The notes below the pieces were generated by a model. That model saw only the letters and a list, made by a program, of their open reading frames with translations. It was not told the DNA's origin and did not search any database. From Trichobilharzia regenti (Eukaryota > Platyhelminthes > Trematoda > Strigeidida > Schistosomatidae), in assembly GCA_944472135.2 (NCBI GenBank), contig OX235264.1, forward strand, positions 87,864,319-87,928,318: a stretch of 64,000 nt of DNA, written 5' to 3'. Shown in pieces: positions 1-10,240 of this stretch (position 1 is the stretch's first letter; each line of letters starts with the position of its first letter). The translations under genes were made by a program, and so were the position numbers.

Positions 1-380
1 AACCTTTGACGTAATATGCTCATAGCCTCGTAGTAGCCCTCTTTTGGCTTCATAAACGTACAGCACTGTATAGCTCTTGCAGCATCTCCAGTGCAATATC
101 TCATCAAATACATTAACTTCATTTCATCAGTTAATGGAAAACTACTCAGCATGATCTCAAACTCCTTTACAAATTGTAAATAATCGGTTGGGTTTCCATC
201 AAAACACCGTGGTTCTAATTTAGGGAGTTTGATGTACCTATCATCCCTGAACGGCGAAACAGTAACATCAACCATGTCATGCTTAACATCAGACACATCG
301 TTACAATTAACAGACAAGTCAACATGACTTACTTTCCTGTTTGCATCCAAGACACTCTGTCCCTTCTTTGACCCAGGCAT
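1..380 (-). CDS. Gag, N-terminal part, BEL/Pao-type (element B)
   Basis: This partial ORF starts with ATG at 380-378 and is open to the window edge (about 126 codons). It encodes the same protein as element A gag, with the segment KLPKLEPRCFDGNPTDYLQF typical of the DUF1759 domain of BEL/Pao gag proteins. Such proteins package retrotransposon RNA into particles. The start is set by the ATG in the context ACAATGCC, shared with element A. No break is seen in the part present. Confidence 0.75.
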   Translation of the reverse strand, partial: MPGSKKGQSVLDANRKVSHVDLSVNCNDVSDVKHDMVDVTVSPFRDDRYIKLPKLEPRCFDGNPTDYLQFVKEFEIMLSSFPLTDEMKLMYLMRYCTGDAARAIQCCTFMKPKEGYYEAMSILRQR

Positions 381-524
381 TGTTGAACTTGACCCAATTC
401 CAAAAAAGTTCCAGATATTGCTTGTTCAAAGAGGACTTGACCGGCACCAGGAAAAATGAACAGCGACTATCCAAACTTTCACCAACTGTTTCAATCCGCC
501 AGATCTGTTTCTATCGTCAGAAAC

Positions 525-890
525 TGTCAGTCTCGTCTCATAAACCGTTAATGCCCAGCTCTCGCTACGCTCGGGCCCACGCTGTTCTTAGAAGATTTCT
601 CAGAAACGCTTAGTTATAACGGACGCAAAAACCAAAACACCGATCTGCCATTTGATATTTCTGTATTGTTACACCAACATATAAAAGGAATAAGCGAACT
701 AAGCAACTAAGGTCTGAAAACTAATATTACAATAATAAATCATTGTTACTTCTGACGATATTTTACTCTTCTTTCTGAACAGCGACCGATGAGACGATGA
801 CTGTCGTATTGATGCCTCCGCGAAAATCGGGGAAGTTGATTTTGAGCAAACAACCGAGAATTGATCGTTCAATCTTCAACTCCATTGACA
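525..890 (-). repeat. Long terminal repeat, 366 bp (element B)
   Basis: On the minus strand it starts TGTCAATGGAGTTG and ends GACTGACA, the same termini as the LTRs at 5659, 9264 and 11268. It belongs to the subfamily of the 9264 LTR in its first 120 bases (both read GGAGTTGAAGATTG) but has its own centre. The leader towards gag follows directly below position 525. Confidence 0.85.
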
Positions 891-1275
891 ACCATATTAT
901 TCAGTCACAATTTACAGTCGATAGCAAAATATGTTTAACATGTACACTGGAGATTATACATACACTTGATAAATGTTAATCCCAATAGTATAAATTATCC
1001 TTTTCACTTATGTATAATCGTTTCTGTGCATAGTTGGAAAAATCCGCTAGATTGTCAGTGAGTGCAACACATCAGGAAATACAGAAGTATTGTCTTCGCA
1101 TTAACAAAAAAAACAGGTCTTTCGTGGATGGGTTATAAGTGCCTGGGAAAAAAATAAAGCTTGAAGTCAATTTTCATATATAATTTTGCTGTGTACAGAA
1201 TCCTTGATTTATAGTTCATTGATGTGTTATTTTGGAATCAGAGAAATGTTTATTTCATTTAAATAAATAAATAGA

Positions 1276-2330
1276 TTGATTCTCATGGTACAGTACATGA
1301 GGACGCCAGCGACTAGACTTCGAACTTCTACTGCTGGCTTAAAAGTTTCCCCCTTCTGGGTTTCTTTTGAGCCAAGAAGATTGGCCCCGGACAAGCTGAA
1401 AATATTGCGTGATGGATTTGATTACATGCTTCATTTGGGGACTACTTGCACCTCTAATGGTCAGTGGGATTCGCCATCACAAATGGTGCCTAGAAAAGAC
1501 CAGACTGACTGACACCCTTGTGGTGAATAAAGAGCCCATAGTAAGCAAATCGTCCCAGAGAGGTGCCCAGCACCAAACACTGAAGACCTCACCAATAGTC
1601 TTCAAAGTGCGTCAATATCTAATAAAACTGATTTAATTCCCGACAATCACAATATTCCGGTGTCTGAAGAAGATATATCTAAACAGCCATTATCAATCCA
1701 TCCAGATTATATGATTTTGTGCAGATACCATTAAGTCTCCGGAATGCTGCACAAAATTTCCGAATATTTATAGATGATTTGTTAAGTAAGCTGCAGTCTA
1801 ACAAGGAATAAATAGATGGTCTTATAACCGCCAGCCTGGATATAAACACACATGAAGGTCATGCTGGGGTTGTATTGCACAGACTAGAAGAAAACATCAT
1901 GATACCCATTCAAAGTAAGTGCGTTCTGAAGGTAAAAGCAGTAGGATCCCCGGAGTATGTCATTGATAGTTCCGGGATGCGCCGTTTCCGAAAGGGGTGG
2001 TTGCCACCAAGCATTATCTTCTGGTCACATCATCACATAGCTCCGGAGTTTTCTGGGGTTGACCAACTTCTACTGACACTTTAAACCTAATTGCGCGCAG
2101 TACATTCAGCCCTTACTTGATTCATTAGGGGGAAAACCAATAGAAATTCAGCTGCCGAAAGGGGCATCTGACGCATTAGCACAGACGAAAGAAGTGTATG
2201 TGAAAGTCCCAACTCTGAAATACCCTAATCCAGATGCGCCTCTTGAATTAATGGTAGATATCTTAGAAAATTCTGTGGGAGAGGCTCTAAATCAGCTTGT
2301 AGAAAAAAACTAGAACGGCTTATTCCTAGA
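1276..2330 (+). pseudogene. Decayed Gypsy-type pol fragment (RT and start of RNase H)
   Basis: Shifting frames give pieces of a Ty3/Gypsy polymerase in order. About 1290-1500 reads SPSQMVPRKDQTD, where the usual DW motif has become D-stop. About 1500-1790 reads through PERCPAPNTEDLTNSLQ, SNKTDLI and IPVSEEDISK, the palm region before the catalytic box. About 2100-2310 reads LDSLGGKPIEIQLPKGASDA and PDAPLELMVD, the RT/RNase H link. The catalytic YxDD box itself was not found. Several in-frame stops and frameshifts are present. Family knowledge (Boudicca/Saci-like Gypsy elements of schistosomes) supports the call; the exact family is not assigned. Confidence 0.7.
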
Positions 2331-2688
2331 GAAACGAGTTATTCTACTAATGGCTGAGATTTACATAGAAGTGAAATACTTTAGCCACATGGATTAAACG
2401 GGTAAGCTCGTTTATATGCACAATTTAAAAGGACAGAACAAATACTAACGTGTATGTATATAGAAGGTATTTAGTCCACATAAGTTAATGTAAACGAAAA
2501 ATGGAGTTATCTGAAAAATTATAATAGTCCCAAAATATTCAAAATACAGACGTACAAAGTGATAGGGATGAAATTGTCCTTTTTTGAATATACAGATACT
2601 CAACTACACATAAAAGATGACAACTGCTGGAGAGTATTTACAGTTTACAGTTTACAATTTATTTAGGATAGTAGGCTATATGCCTGTG

Positions 2689-5658
2689 TTAATCCTTTCG
2701 ATTTATTGCACACAGGAGGTCCAATCTCGCCTTGAAAGAGTCAACGGATGGCGCTGATACGACGTGTTCCGGTAGGGAGTTCCAATGGTTCACAATTCGA
2801 TGCGAAAAACGGATCTCCAGACGCAGACGATTCGACCGTGGTTTTTGAACCTTGAGGTGATGTCCTCGCAATTGGTTAGTGCTAGAAGGAAGAAATAAAT
2901 TAGATAAATTAGCTCCAAAATCATTTCTTAGTATTAGGTCACCCCTAAGTCGTCTGTATGACAGTGGAAATAAACCCAGTCGACTTAACCTCTCCTCATA
3001 TGACAGGGTTGAGAAACCCTTTATTAGCTTAGTTCCTACTCTTTGCACCCTTTCTAATAAGTCTATTTCGTATTTGAAACACGGGCTCGCTGCCTGGATC
3101 CCATATTCCAAGTGAGGTCTGATATAAGTCGGATATAATATACGAAATATATCAGCGTCAAAGTTCGCAAAAGCCTTGCGTATGGCCCATAACATTCGAA
3201 AACCCTTAGTGGCTGCAGTTCTACAGTTTGTTGCTGTTTTCAAGTCATGCTGCACAACCACTCCCAAGTCCTTGTACTCAGTGACCACTGGGAGAGTAAT
3301 GCCATTCATTGAGTAATTGTGCACGTGACTATGAGATACATGCATAACTACACTTTTGCTTAAGTTAATCTCCAAGGCCCAGTGCTTACACCAATCACTT
3401 AGCAAGTTTAAATCTTCCTGCAAAGCAAGTTGATCACTGTCATCGTGCAAAGCCCTCCATATCTTGATGTCATCAGCAAACAGTAAGCAGGATGACTTAA
3501 CTACCGATGGAATCTCATTAACATAAATCAGGAAAAGAAGTGGGCCTAGAATTGTACCCTGAGGAACGCCACTCTTAACCGATTCCCATGTTGATAAAAC
3601 CCCGTTAACTCGTACTCTTTGTCTTCTGTCCTTTAGAAAGTCTTGAATCCAGTCGGTAACCACTTTATTGATTCCCAGACTACCTAACTTTACAAGAAGA
3701 CCTGAATGAGAAACCCTGTCAAACGCCCTGCTAAGGTCTATGAATATGGCATCCACCGGTATATTAGCATCAGCTGAGCTTGCCCAACTTTCTCTGGCCA
3801 AAAGAAGAGTGGTCAAGCAAGAATGACCTGCTCTAAAACCGTGCTGTTCCACAGCGAAAAGTTTGTTCCCTTCAATGAACTGAATGATAGCATCACGAAT
3901 TATTCTTTCTAGTAGTTTAACAACAATACTGGTCAAACTAACAGGACGATAGTTCTGATAGTCTCTTGGACATTTAGACTGGTCCAGAGACATATTGAAG
4001 ATTACCGACAATGGCTCGGCTATGCTTTCAGACAACGCTGTTAATATAATAATAATAATATATTTCTTCCTGTTTATGCAGGAACATACCAATTGTACAG
4101 GCATGGATAAGTTATTATATAAATTACACAAATTGATGTATGATGAATTTACAGTTTGGTTGTTCTTTCTGACATTAGAGTCAGACGGAACAGTCTGCTA
4201 TAAAGTCTGCCTTTGTAGCACATAAAGAGATATATATACGTGGGTGGAGTTCATCAGGGCCACTGGACTTACCAGGATTGAGCCTTAGAAGCCCCTTTAG
4301 GACAGTATCCTTTCCAATGTATAAGGGTGCCATTTTCAAGGTACCTTTTGGAAAATTTACAAAGCTGGTATCAATATTATCAGAGAATACTTGACTAAAG
4401 TGCTTGACAGAGCCTCAGCCTCGGTCAAGTTATCCTCAGCCATGTTTGTCTATTCATCTTCAAGCATAAGAGGTGGGATAGCATCACTCTTACGTGTTCT
4501 TCTCTTGATATATGAGAAGAGTCTTTTTGGGCAGCCTGGTGAACTTTTAACTAACTGGGTTTCGTAAGCTATCCTTGACTGGTGGATCAAAGTTTTACAC
4601 TGGTTTCTGGTTTCACAGTATTTCAGCCAGAACTGCTGTAGCCCAGTAGAAACAAAGAGATTCCAGAACCTTTTTCTCCGTCTTAGGAGTATTATAGCTT
4701 GTCTATTTATCCATGGTGGCCGATTTGTTGGCCTTTTAAGAACCCTCCAGGGGATGAGATCAGTGTTAACCCTCTCAAGTGTATTCTTAAATCTATTCCA
4801 TTCATCTTCAATGGATGAGACAATGTTGACTGACCAGTCGGCAGTTGAAGCACACTCCTTTATAGCCACTATGTCAGCATGCCAAACACTAGGCCGGGAT
4901 TTGGGTTGAAAACTGACTAAATTGCCAGCTCTTAAGTTAAAATCTAACACCCCATGATCACTGTTTGATAGAGGTGGATGAATAACTAGACCATCCACAT
5001 CGTCGTTGTCATGAGTAAGCACTAAGTCCAGCAAGGAAGATCCTTGGGTAGAACCGAGTCTCGTATAACCTAAGACATGTTGTGTCAGGGCATTTTCCAT
5101 GGTAGTCAAGAGTAACCGGCTGTCAAACTTATCAGCGGATCCTGGAGATGTGACAGCTACCCAGTCTATATGAGGTGCATTAAAATCACCTAGAATAAGA
5201 CAGCTACTGTGTTTACTCCATTGTTTGAGGTGATCTAAAATGAAGTCATCACACTGACAATAAGGACTTCTATACAGAACTCCAATGAGTAGAGTGCCGG
5301 TTGCAAAGCTTACTTCACAGCTAATTACCTCACCTGTCCCACTGTCATGAGCTTCAGATTTCACGGAACGAACATGTAGGGAGTTGTTGATGTACAGAGC
5401 AACCCCGCCACCTCTACGACCCTTAACCCTGTCGCTGCGTAAGCAACTAAATCCGCATAGCTCAGGTGTGTCATCTAATCCAGAAACCAGCCATGTTTCA
5501 GTAATGGCCACAATACCTGGGCTAAGGTCTTCTACTAATACACCTAGCTCGTGAAATTTGTTCCCGATACTACGTATATTAGTGTACACTAACTTCAGGC
5601 TTCCTATGCGGTCTGGCTTATCCACACAGGTCTTGGAAGCATACGTATCCAAGACCTG
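2689..5658 (-). pseudogene. CR1 ORF2: AP endonuclease and reverse transcriptase, broken
   Basis: The endonuclease part (4450-5658) shows YTNIRSI, the catalytic glutamate in AITETWL, GDFN and the SDH histidine motif. The reverse transcriptase part (2689-4035) shows IDLSRAFD, SGVPQG and the catalytic box FADD, then the CR1 C-terminal motif LSYEERLSRLGLFPLSYRR. The two parts are separated by stops and by a foreign insertion at 4047-4233. A 17-residue in-frame deletion lies before NYRPVSL. The first ten codons of the open endonuclease frame (5659-5688) belong to the LTR, so the true start was displaced. It would nick the target and prime reverse transcription of LINE RNA. Copy A cannot make an intact enzyme. 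Confidence 0.85.
4047..4233 (-). repeat. About 185-bp foreign insertion in CR1 RT region
   Basis: The insertion is absent from the matching place in CR1 copy B at about 31712. On the minus strand it ends in an ATT repeat, which suggests a 5'-truncated LINE or SINE 3' end. Short TATA-type repeats at both edges make the target duplication unclear. I do not recognise the family. Confidence 0.6.
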
Positions 5659-6024
5659 TGTCAATGTAGTTGAAGAGTGAACGATCAATTCATGGTTGTT
5701 TGCTCTAAACCAACTTCCCCAATTTTCGCGGGGGCATCAATACACCAGTCATCGTCTCATCGGTCGCTGTTCAGAAAAAAGTCAGGCGAAAACCATCAGA
5801 AGTAATATTGTGATTTATTATTGTAATATTTGTTCATAGACCTTAGTTTTAAAGCTTAAAGTTGGCTACATGTTGGTGTCACAATAAAGAATTCTCGAGT
5901 GGCCAATCGGTGCTTTGGTTTTTGCGTCCGTTATTACTAAGCGTTTCTGAGAAACTTCAAGGAACAGAGTGAGTCCCAGCGTAGCAAGAGCTGGGCATTA
6001 ACGGTTTACGAGACGTGGCTGACA
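5659..6024 (+). repeat. 5' LTR of element A, 366 bp
   Basis: It begins TGTCAATGTAGTTG and ends GTGGCTGACA. A polyadenylation signal AATAAA lies at 5883-5888. It differs by only about two bases from the solo LTR at 11268-11633, but strongly from its own partner at 9264-9581. No primer binding site could be assigned with confidence in GTTACTGACAGCGC after the LTR. Confidence 0.9.
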
Positions 6025-6169
6025 GTTACTGACAGCGCAAACATTTTCTGACGGATTCAGACAGTTGGTGACAGTTTGGATAGTCGCTGTTCATTTTTCC
6101 TGGTGCCGGTCAAGTCCTCTTTGAACAAGCAATATCTGGAACTTTTTTGGAATTGGGTCAAGTTCAACA

Positions 6170-6928
6170 ATGCCTGGGTCAAAGAAGGGACAGAGTGTCT
6201 TGGATGCAAACAGGAAAGTAAGTCATGTTGACTTGTCTGTTAATTGTAACGATGTGTCTGATGTTAAGCATGACATGGTTGATGTTACTGTTTCGCCGTT
6301 CAGGGATGATAGGTACATCAAACTCCCTAAATTAGAACCACGGTGTTTTGATGGAAACCCAACCGATTATTTACAATTTGTAAAGGAGTTTGAGATCATG
6401 CTGAGTAGTTTTCCATTAACTGATGAAATGAAGTTAATGTATTTGATGAGATATTGCACTGGAGATGCTGCAAGAGCTATACAGTGCTGTACGTTTATGA
6501 AGCCAAAAGAGGGCTACTACGAGGCTATGAGCATATTACGTCAAAGGTTTGGAAGACCTTCGATGATTGCAGGGAAATTATTCGACGCTGTTAAGGATAA
6601 TGGTGGTCAATTACGGGATGACTCTCAGGCACTCACTGAGTTTTTAGATAATTTGCTGATTTACAAGAATGCAATGATTTCAATGAATCGCATGAGTGAC
6701 CTCAACTCGAGTTTTATACTAGAAGTAATAGCAAGACGCCTACCTACTCGACTGCAAAGGAAGTGGGTGAAGATAAGCTCCCGTATGGAGGATGAGGGTA
6801 TCGAGCCAAAGTTTGATGATATCCTGAAACTGGTAAATACTAGTGTCAATCAATCTATGAGCAAGTTTGCCAGTCTATTGCATCTCACCCATACAATCGA
6901 GCAAAATGAAATCATTGATGACGAGTAG
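6170..6928 (+). CDS. Gag (DUF1759-like), element A
   Basis: This is a 252-codon ORF starting ATG in the context ACAATGCC. Residues 50-150 match the BEL/Pao gag pattern: KLPKLEPRCFDG, a helical region with YLMRYCTGDAARAIQ, and ILRQRFGRP. Such proteins form the particle around element RNA. The ORF ends with TAG at 6926-6928, overlapping the next ORF by about 60 nt; a +1 shift would join the two. In relatives, gag continues into a zinc knuckle, which here lies in the second frame. The shift may be a mutation or programmed. The first 380 nt look identical to element B gag, which suggests recent activity or constraint. Confidence 0.8.
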   Translation: MPGSKKGQSVLDANRKVSHVDLSVNCNDVSDVKHDMVDVTVSPFRDDRYIKLPKLEPRCFDGNPTDYLQFVKEFEIMLSSFPLTDEMKLMYLMRYCTGDAARAIQCCTFMKPKEGYYEAMSILRQRFGRPSMIAGKLFDAVKDNGGQLRDDSQALTEFLDNLLIYKNAMISMNRMSDLNSSFILEVIARRLPTRLQRKWVKISSRMEDEGIEPKFDDILKLVNTSVNQSMSKFASLLHLTHTIEQNEIIDDE

Positions 6929-8114
6929 GCCTCAGAGAGGTGGATATCGAGAAGGCTCCATGATGTCTAGTAATGCATATAGATCTAGTGAGTGTAACAG
7001 CTTTCGTAGTATATGCTCAACAGATAAGTTGCAAGATGCAAGACAAACACGGTTGTGTTTTACACGTTTGCAAGAGGTGCATACAAAGGTGAACTGTGAA
7101 CCAGTGAGCAAGTTCAGTGATAAGCTAAATGTGAAATCAAGGTCTGACTCCGAATTGTGTGACGATAACGGTGTTGTGAAGAAGTCTGTAGTTGCAACTG
7201 GTAAGCCATTGTTGAATAGAGTGTCACAGAATAGAGTTGCTGCTTCAGAGTGCAGTTCTGACCCTAAAAGTTTACAGGGTATTACTAGTCAGAGTGAAGT
7301 TATAAAACCTTTTAGGATTTTCGAGGAGGAACCAAAATTGTCTACTTCTTTTATTAAAGAGTTTGAAAATGATGAAGTTGACGGTAAAGTGAATATTCGT
7401 GATAATGATCATGATACTTCACTGTTGTCTTTGGTTGATCATGATGAGATGAGGGATATGCCTACTACTGCTGAGTTGAACAAAAGTTCTGTACAACTTG
7501 AACGTGAAGTAGAATTAAATGCAGACGCAGTTGCAGAAGGCATGCATACTTGTGAGACCGTCAGTGGGAGTGATCAGCATGTAGCCCACCTATCATCAGA
7601 TGCTAGTGCTAAACCTGAGCTGATAGTAAAGGACAGCAGTGGTGGTGGTCTTGGAGGTGGACAAATTTCTGAAAGCCGAACAAGAACAGCATCTGATCCA
7701 CCGCTAAGTTCATCAACTGGTATCAATCAGTCTTCGTCGGTGTTGTCATCCACAATGAAACAGACGCCCATCAACTCAAGTATCTTGTGCAATGACTATG
7801 ATAGTATTGGGGTATTTGAAAAGACGAAAGACATTGGTCAGTTTAGTGAGGATAAGCCAAGTGTGTACGAGAAGGTAATTGTTAAATTGACTTGCACGAA
7901 TAAAGGCATTTCTAGTTTCAAGTTACTATTTGAATGCTATTACCTTTGGTGCAAATTACTCTGTGCCTACGCTTGGTTGACCAGATACTTCGTGTGTTTG
8001 TTCGTCATCTATATTCTACGATACAATGACATGAGCGTGTTACCGTTCAGATTTGAAGATATAGCTGATAGAGGGAAGTCAGCAAATGAACTCTTCGACG
8101 ATTTTCCAACCTAG
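6867..8114 (+). CDS. Gag continuation with altered zinc knuckle and C-terminal membrane segment
   Basis: This ORF is 415 codons, in the +1 frame relative to gag. Residues 43-77 match the zinc-finger region of BEL gag: C64-x2-R67-x4-H72-x4-C77, with Arg where the second Cys is expected. The middle (80-340) is acidic and Ser-rich with a short Gly run. Residues about 350-386 are strongly hydrophobic (LWCKLLCAYAWL, YFVCLFVIYIL) and look like one transmembrane segment, followed by a 29-residue hydrophilic tail. No protease or RT motif follows. The start is uncertain; the true product may be made only as a frameshifted extension of gag. The role of the membrane segment is unknown; an env remnant or a new domain are both possible. 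Confidence 0.6.
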   Translation: MPVYCISPIQSSKMKSLMTSRPQRGGYREGSMMSSNAYRSSECNSFRSICSTDKLQDARQTRLCFTRLQEVHTKVNCEPVSKFSDKLNVKSRSDSELCDDNGVVKKSVVATGKPLLNRVSQNRVAASECSSDPKSLQGITSQSEVIKPFRIFEEEPKLSTSFIKEFENDEVDGKVNIRDNDHDTSLLSLVDHDEMRDMPTTAELNKSSVQLEREVELNADAVAEGMHTCETVSGSDQHVAHLSSDASAKPELIVKDSSGGGLGGGQISESRTRTASDPPLSSSTGINQSSSVLSSTMKQTPINSSILCNDYDSIGVFEKTKDIGQFSEDKPSVYEKVIVKLTCTNKGISSFKLLFECYYLWCKLLCAYAWLTRYFVCLFVIYILRYNDMSVLPFRFEDIADRGKSANELFDDFPT

Positions 8115-8116
8115 AG

Positions 8117-8560
8117 CGTCAACCTGAGAAGGGTTGTAGGCGTACTGCTCTAAGTCCTACAATTCTTCAAAGGGTAGCGCATCAATGAGCAGTCCAATGT
8201 GCTTGGTGTGTGATTTTGTGCATATGTTCATATTGTATATACTGAATTGATGTCATCTGTCATCTAGCTGTTGGTAATTCTGTTTGTGTCCGGACGACTT
8301 CCACTTGGATCATCAACCTGAGAAGGAATGTAGGCGTACTAGTGTAAGTCCTACAGTTCTTCAAGGGTAATTTGTCGTGCCAGAATCCACCATTTTGATG
8401 TGTTGATTGTACATATGTTTGTGTTTAATAATTGTGTGAGTTCCAATTATTGTAATTTTTGGTTAGTCTTGTTTGTGTCCGGACATTCCACAACTTACAA
8501 TCGTCAACGTGAGTAGGGTTGTAGGCGTACTGGTGTAAGTCCTGCGATTCTTCAAAGGAA
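8117..8560 (+). repeat. Three tandem copies (about 190 bp apart) of a conserved RNA hairpin
   Basis: The hairpin stems are 8131-8140/8156-8165, 8325-8334/8350-8359 and 8516-8525/8541-8550. Each left arm ends GTAGG, and each loop is 15 nt of the form CGTACTNNTNTAAGT. In copy 3 the right arm reads CCTGCGATTC instead of CCTACAATTC, yet still pairs through G-U wobble. Copy 2 has one mismatch. Spacing is 194 and 191 bp. The flanking spacer shares TTTGTGTCCGGAC. They lie just after the last gag codon, in the non-coding part before the 3' LTR. Confidence 0.75.
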
Positions 8561-9263
8561 TTCCACCAAGACATGATCCGCGGGGTTATTTGTACTGTTT
8601 GTGTCTACGTGTGGTGTGTCTTCTCAATTTGTGATTTTGGATTAATTGTGTTTACTCGTTGTTTTCGTATCTTGTTGTTATTGCGTAATTTTGTTAAAAT
8701 TTTCGTCGTGATTACTTCTGAAGTTGCTTCCAGTCTTCTACAACCGTGAATGAATTGATTGATGTTAAGGACAGCAGATGGGGCGTATACGCCGGGGTGG
8801 CTGGGCTATTTCTGAGAATGAAATGCACACGGAGATAATTGTTAGCTGTGGTCCGACACGCCGGGGAGAAAGAGTGTAAACGACTGAGGCTCGCATGCGT
8901 CACCGCTACTAGAACTGAGGCAGAATGAGTGACAAGCGATTTCAGTGGTAATTGGTAGTGAGCAGATAAGAGGATGAGCGTAGAGTATCGTGAGGTGCTG
9001 CTATGATCACGTTGCATTCTGCAAGAGTCATTCTAGCTAGTGGCGATTGTGTTGGAAGATGTCAAGAGGAGGTCTCTGTCTGGAGGCGCAGGTCGTCATT
9101 GATGTGTGAGATTGTGCTGTGGGTATGCTTGTGGTGTGTTGGCTTTTCTGTTTGTTTTCCATTTCAGCTCTGTCCGTGTGACCCAGGTTCTCGCAATGGC
9201 ATCCAAGTCAACGTGTATTGGTCGTGATGGAAAAAAGGGTTGGATCCCTTGTTTGCCGGGGAG

Positions 9264-9581
9264 TGTCAATGGAGTTGAAGATTGAACGATCAATTCATGG
9301 TTGTTTGCTCTAAACCAACTTCCCCAATTTTCGCGGAGGCATCAATACGACAGTCATCGTCTCATCGGTCGCTGTTCAGAAAGAAGATTAAAATACCGTC
9401 AGAAACCTTAGTCATACTTGATTTATATGTTGGTGTAACAATAAAGAATCCTCGAGTTAACAACTGGTGTTTTGGTTTTTTCGTCCGTTATTACTAAGCG
9501 TTTCTGAGAAACTTCAAGCGACAGCGTGAGCCCGAGCGTAGCAAGAGCTGGGCATTAACGGTTTAGGAGACGTGGCTGACA
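9264..9581 (+). repeat. 3' LTR of element A, 318 bp
   Basis: It begins TGTCAATGGAGTTG and ends GTGGCTGACA. Compared with the 5' LTR it lacks about 48 bp in the centre and has many substitutions. Its first 120 bases resemble the LTR of element B. A polyadenylation signal (AATAAAG) is kept. Confidence 0.9.
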
Positions 9582-10240
9582 ACCTAACTAATTGAAAACC
9601 CACCAGTTTAAGGTTAGTCTCACCATTTTTACGTCTTGTTTCTGGCTGGGACAAAACTTCTTTTCGTTTAAGTCTGTCTTCAAGAGATAAATCAGGTCTG
9701 GCTGAAATTCCTGACCCGGCGAGGTTGTGTACATTAGCCAGTAGATGATTCCGTTCATCAGGAGAACCTAAGACTACTTTAAGCAACCTACGCTGACTAG
9801 AACATTCATCATCTCTGTTGCCTATTCTAATCAGCTTTTTAATCGATACTCCAGGGAAATTCGCTGGCGGTCACGTGCCTGGTAGGTTTGACTTCCGGGG
9901 TAACTGGGATAGTAACCGCCGGTGTGATAACATTCATGATGGCACTTACTGCGTCATCTTCAGACGGGCAGTCCGTGTCACTCTTACTGGCCACGCTATC
10001 ATCAGGAAGTTCCATGGCTTTAGACAGCAGTTCGTGAGCCTCCCTTATTAAGGTCATCTTTGGGGAACAACACATTCTGCACATCCAGTGGGATGTTGGA
10101 GCAGTACAACGTTTGTATGCAGCTGGACGTAATCCAGTACACATTTTATGATACCACTTTTCACAGTTATTACACTGTATTCCATCATCTACCAAAAAGT
10201 AACACTCCGCCCTATTACATTTATGTGGTGCTTTTGACAT
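9582..10240 (-). pseudogene. CR1 ORF1 with PHD finger, frameshifted and cut by element A
   Basis: The ORF from 10240 to 9839 starts ATG and holds a C4HC3 PHD-type zinc finger: C8, C13, C23, C26, H31, C34, C54, C57. A frameshift near 9845 moves the frame; it then continues (9836-9582) with RRLLKVVLGSPDERNHLL and SLEDRLKRKEVLSQ, the C-terminal nucleic-acid-binding region of CR1 ORF1. Element A interrupts it a few codons before its end. CR1 ORF1 proteins with PHD fingers are known and are thought to bind RNA or chromatin. It is the first ORF of the same LINE copy as 2689-5658. Confidence 0.75.

Larger units (their letters stand above)
1..890 (-). mobile_element. 5' part of BEL/Pao-type LTR retrotransposon (element B)
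   Basis: This is an LTR, leader and start of gag on the minus strand, cut by the window edge. The LTR is at 525-890 and has TG..CA ends. The gag part (1-380) is, by eye, identical to element A at 6170-6549, which lies in the opposite orientation about 5 kb away. The LTR and the first part of the leader differ clearly from those of element A. The family is inferred from the gag (DUF1759-like), as in the schistosome Pao/BEL elements Sinbad and Saci-1. No pol is visible because the element runs out of the window. Confidence 0.8.
2637..5658 (-). mobile_element. CR1-type LINE copy A, 3' portion (ORF2 and tail)
   Basis: This is the minus-strand CR1 half on the left of the inserted LTR element; its 5' half resumes at 9582. 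On the minus strand the 3' end is a short run of the unit TGTAAAC, the usual kind of CR1 tail. Compared with copy B (30258-31735), copy A has lost 51 nt just after CPRD in the RT and gained about 185 bp of foreign DNA at 4047-4233. The left flank ACCTG (5654-5658) and right flank ACCTA (9582-9586) of the LTR element look like a 5-bp target duplication with one change. Confidence 0.85.
5659..9581 (+). mobile_element. Gag-only BEL/Pao-type LTR element (element A), inserted in CR1
   Basis: The element has LTRs with TG..CA ends at 5659-6024 (366 bp) and 9264-9581 (318 bp). The internal part is 3.2 kb: leader, gag (6170-6928), an overlapping second ORF (6867-8114), then about 1.1 kb of non-coding DNA with three hairpin repeats. 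No protease, reverse transcriptase or integrase motif is visible, so it must be non-autonomous. The flanks ACCTG and ACCTA resemble a target duplication. CR1 ORF1 and ORF2 lie on either side in the right order and orientation, so the element inserted near the CR1 ORF1/ORF2 boundary. Unusually, the two LTRs belong to different subfamilies. Confidence 0.85.
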
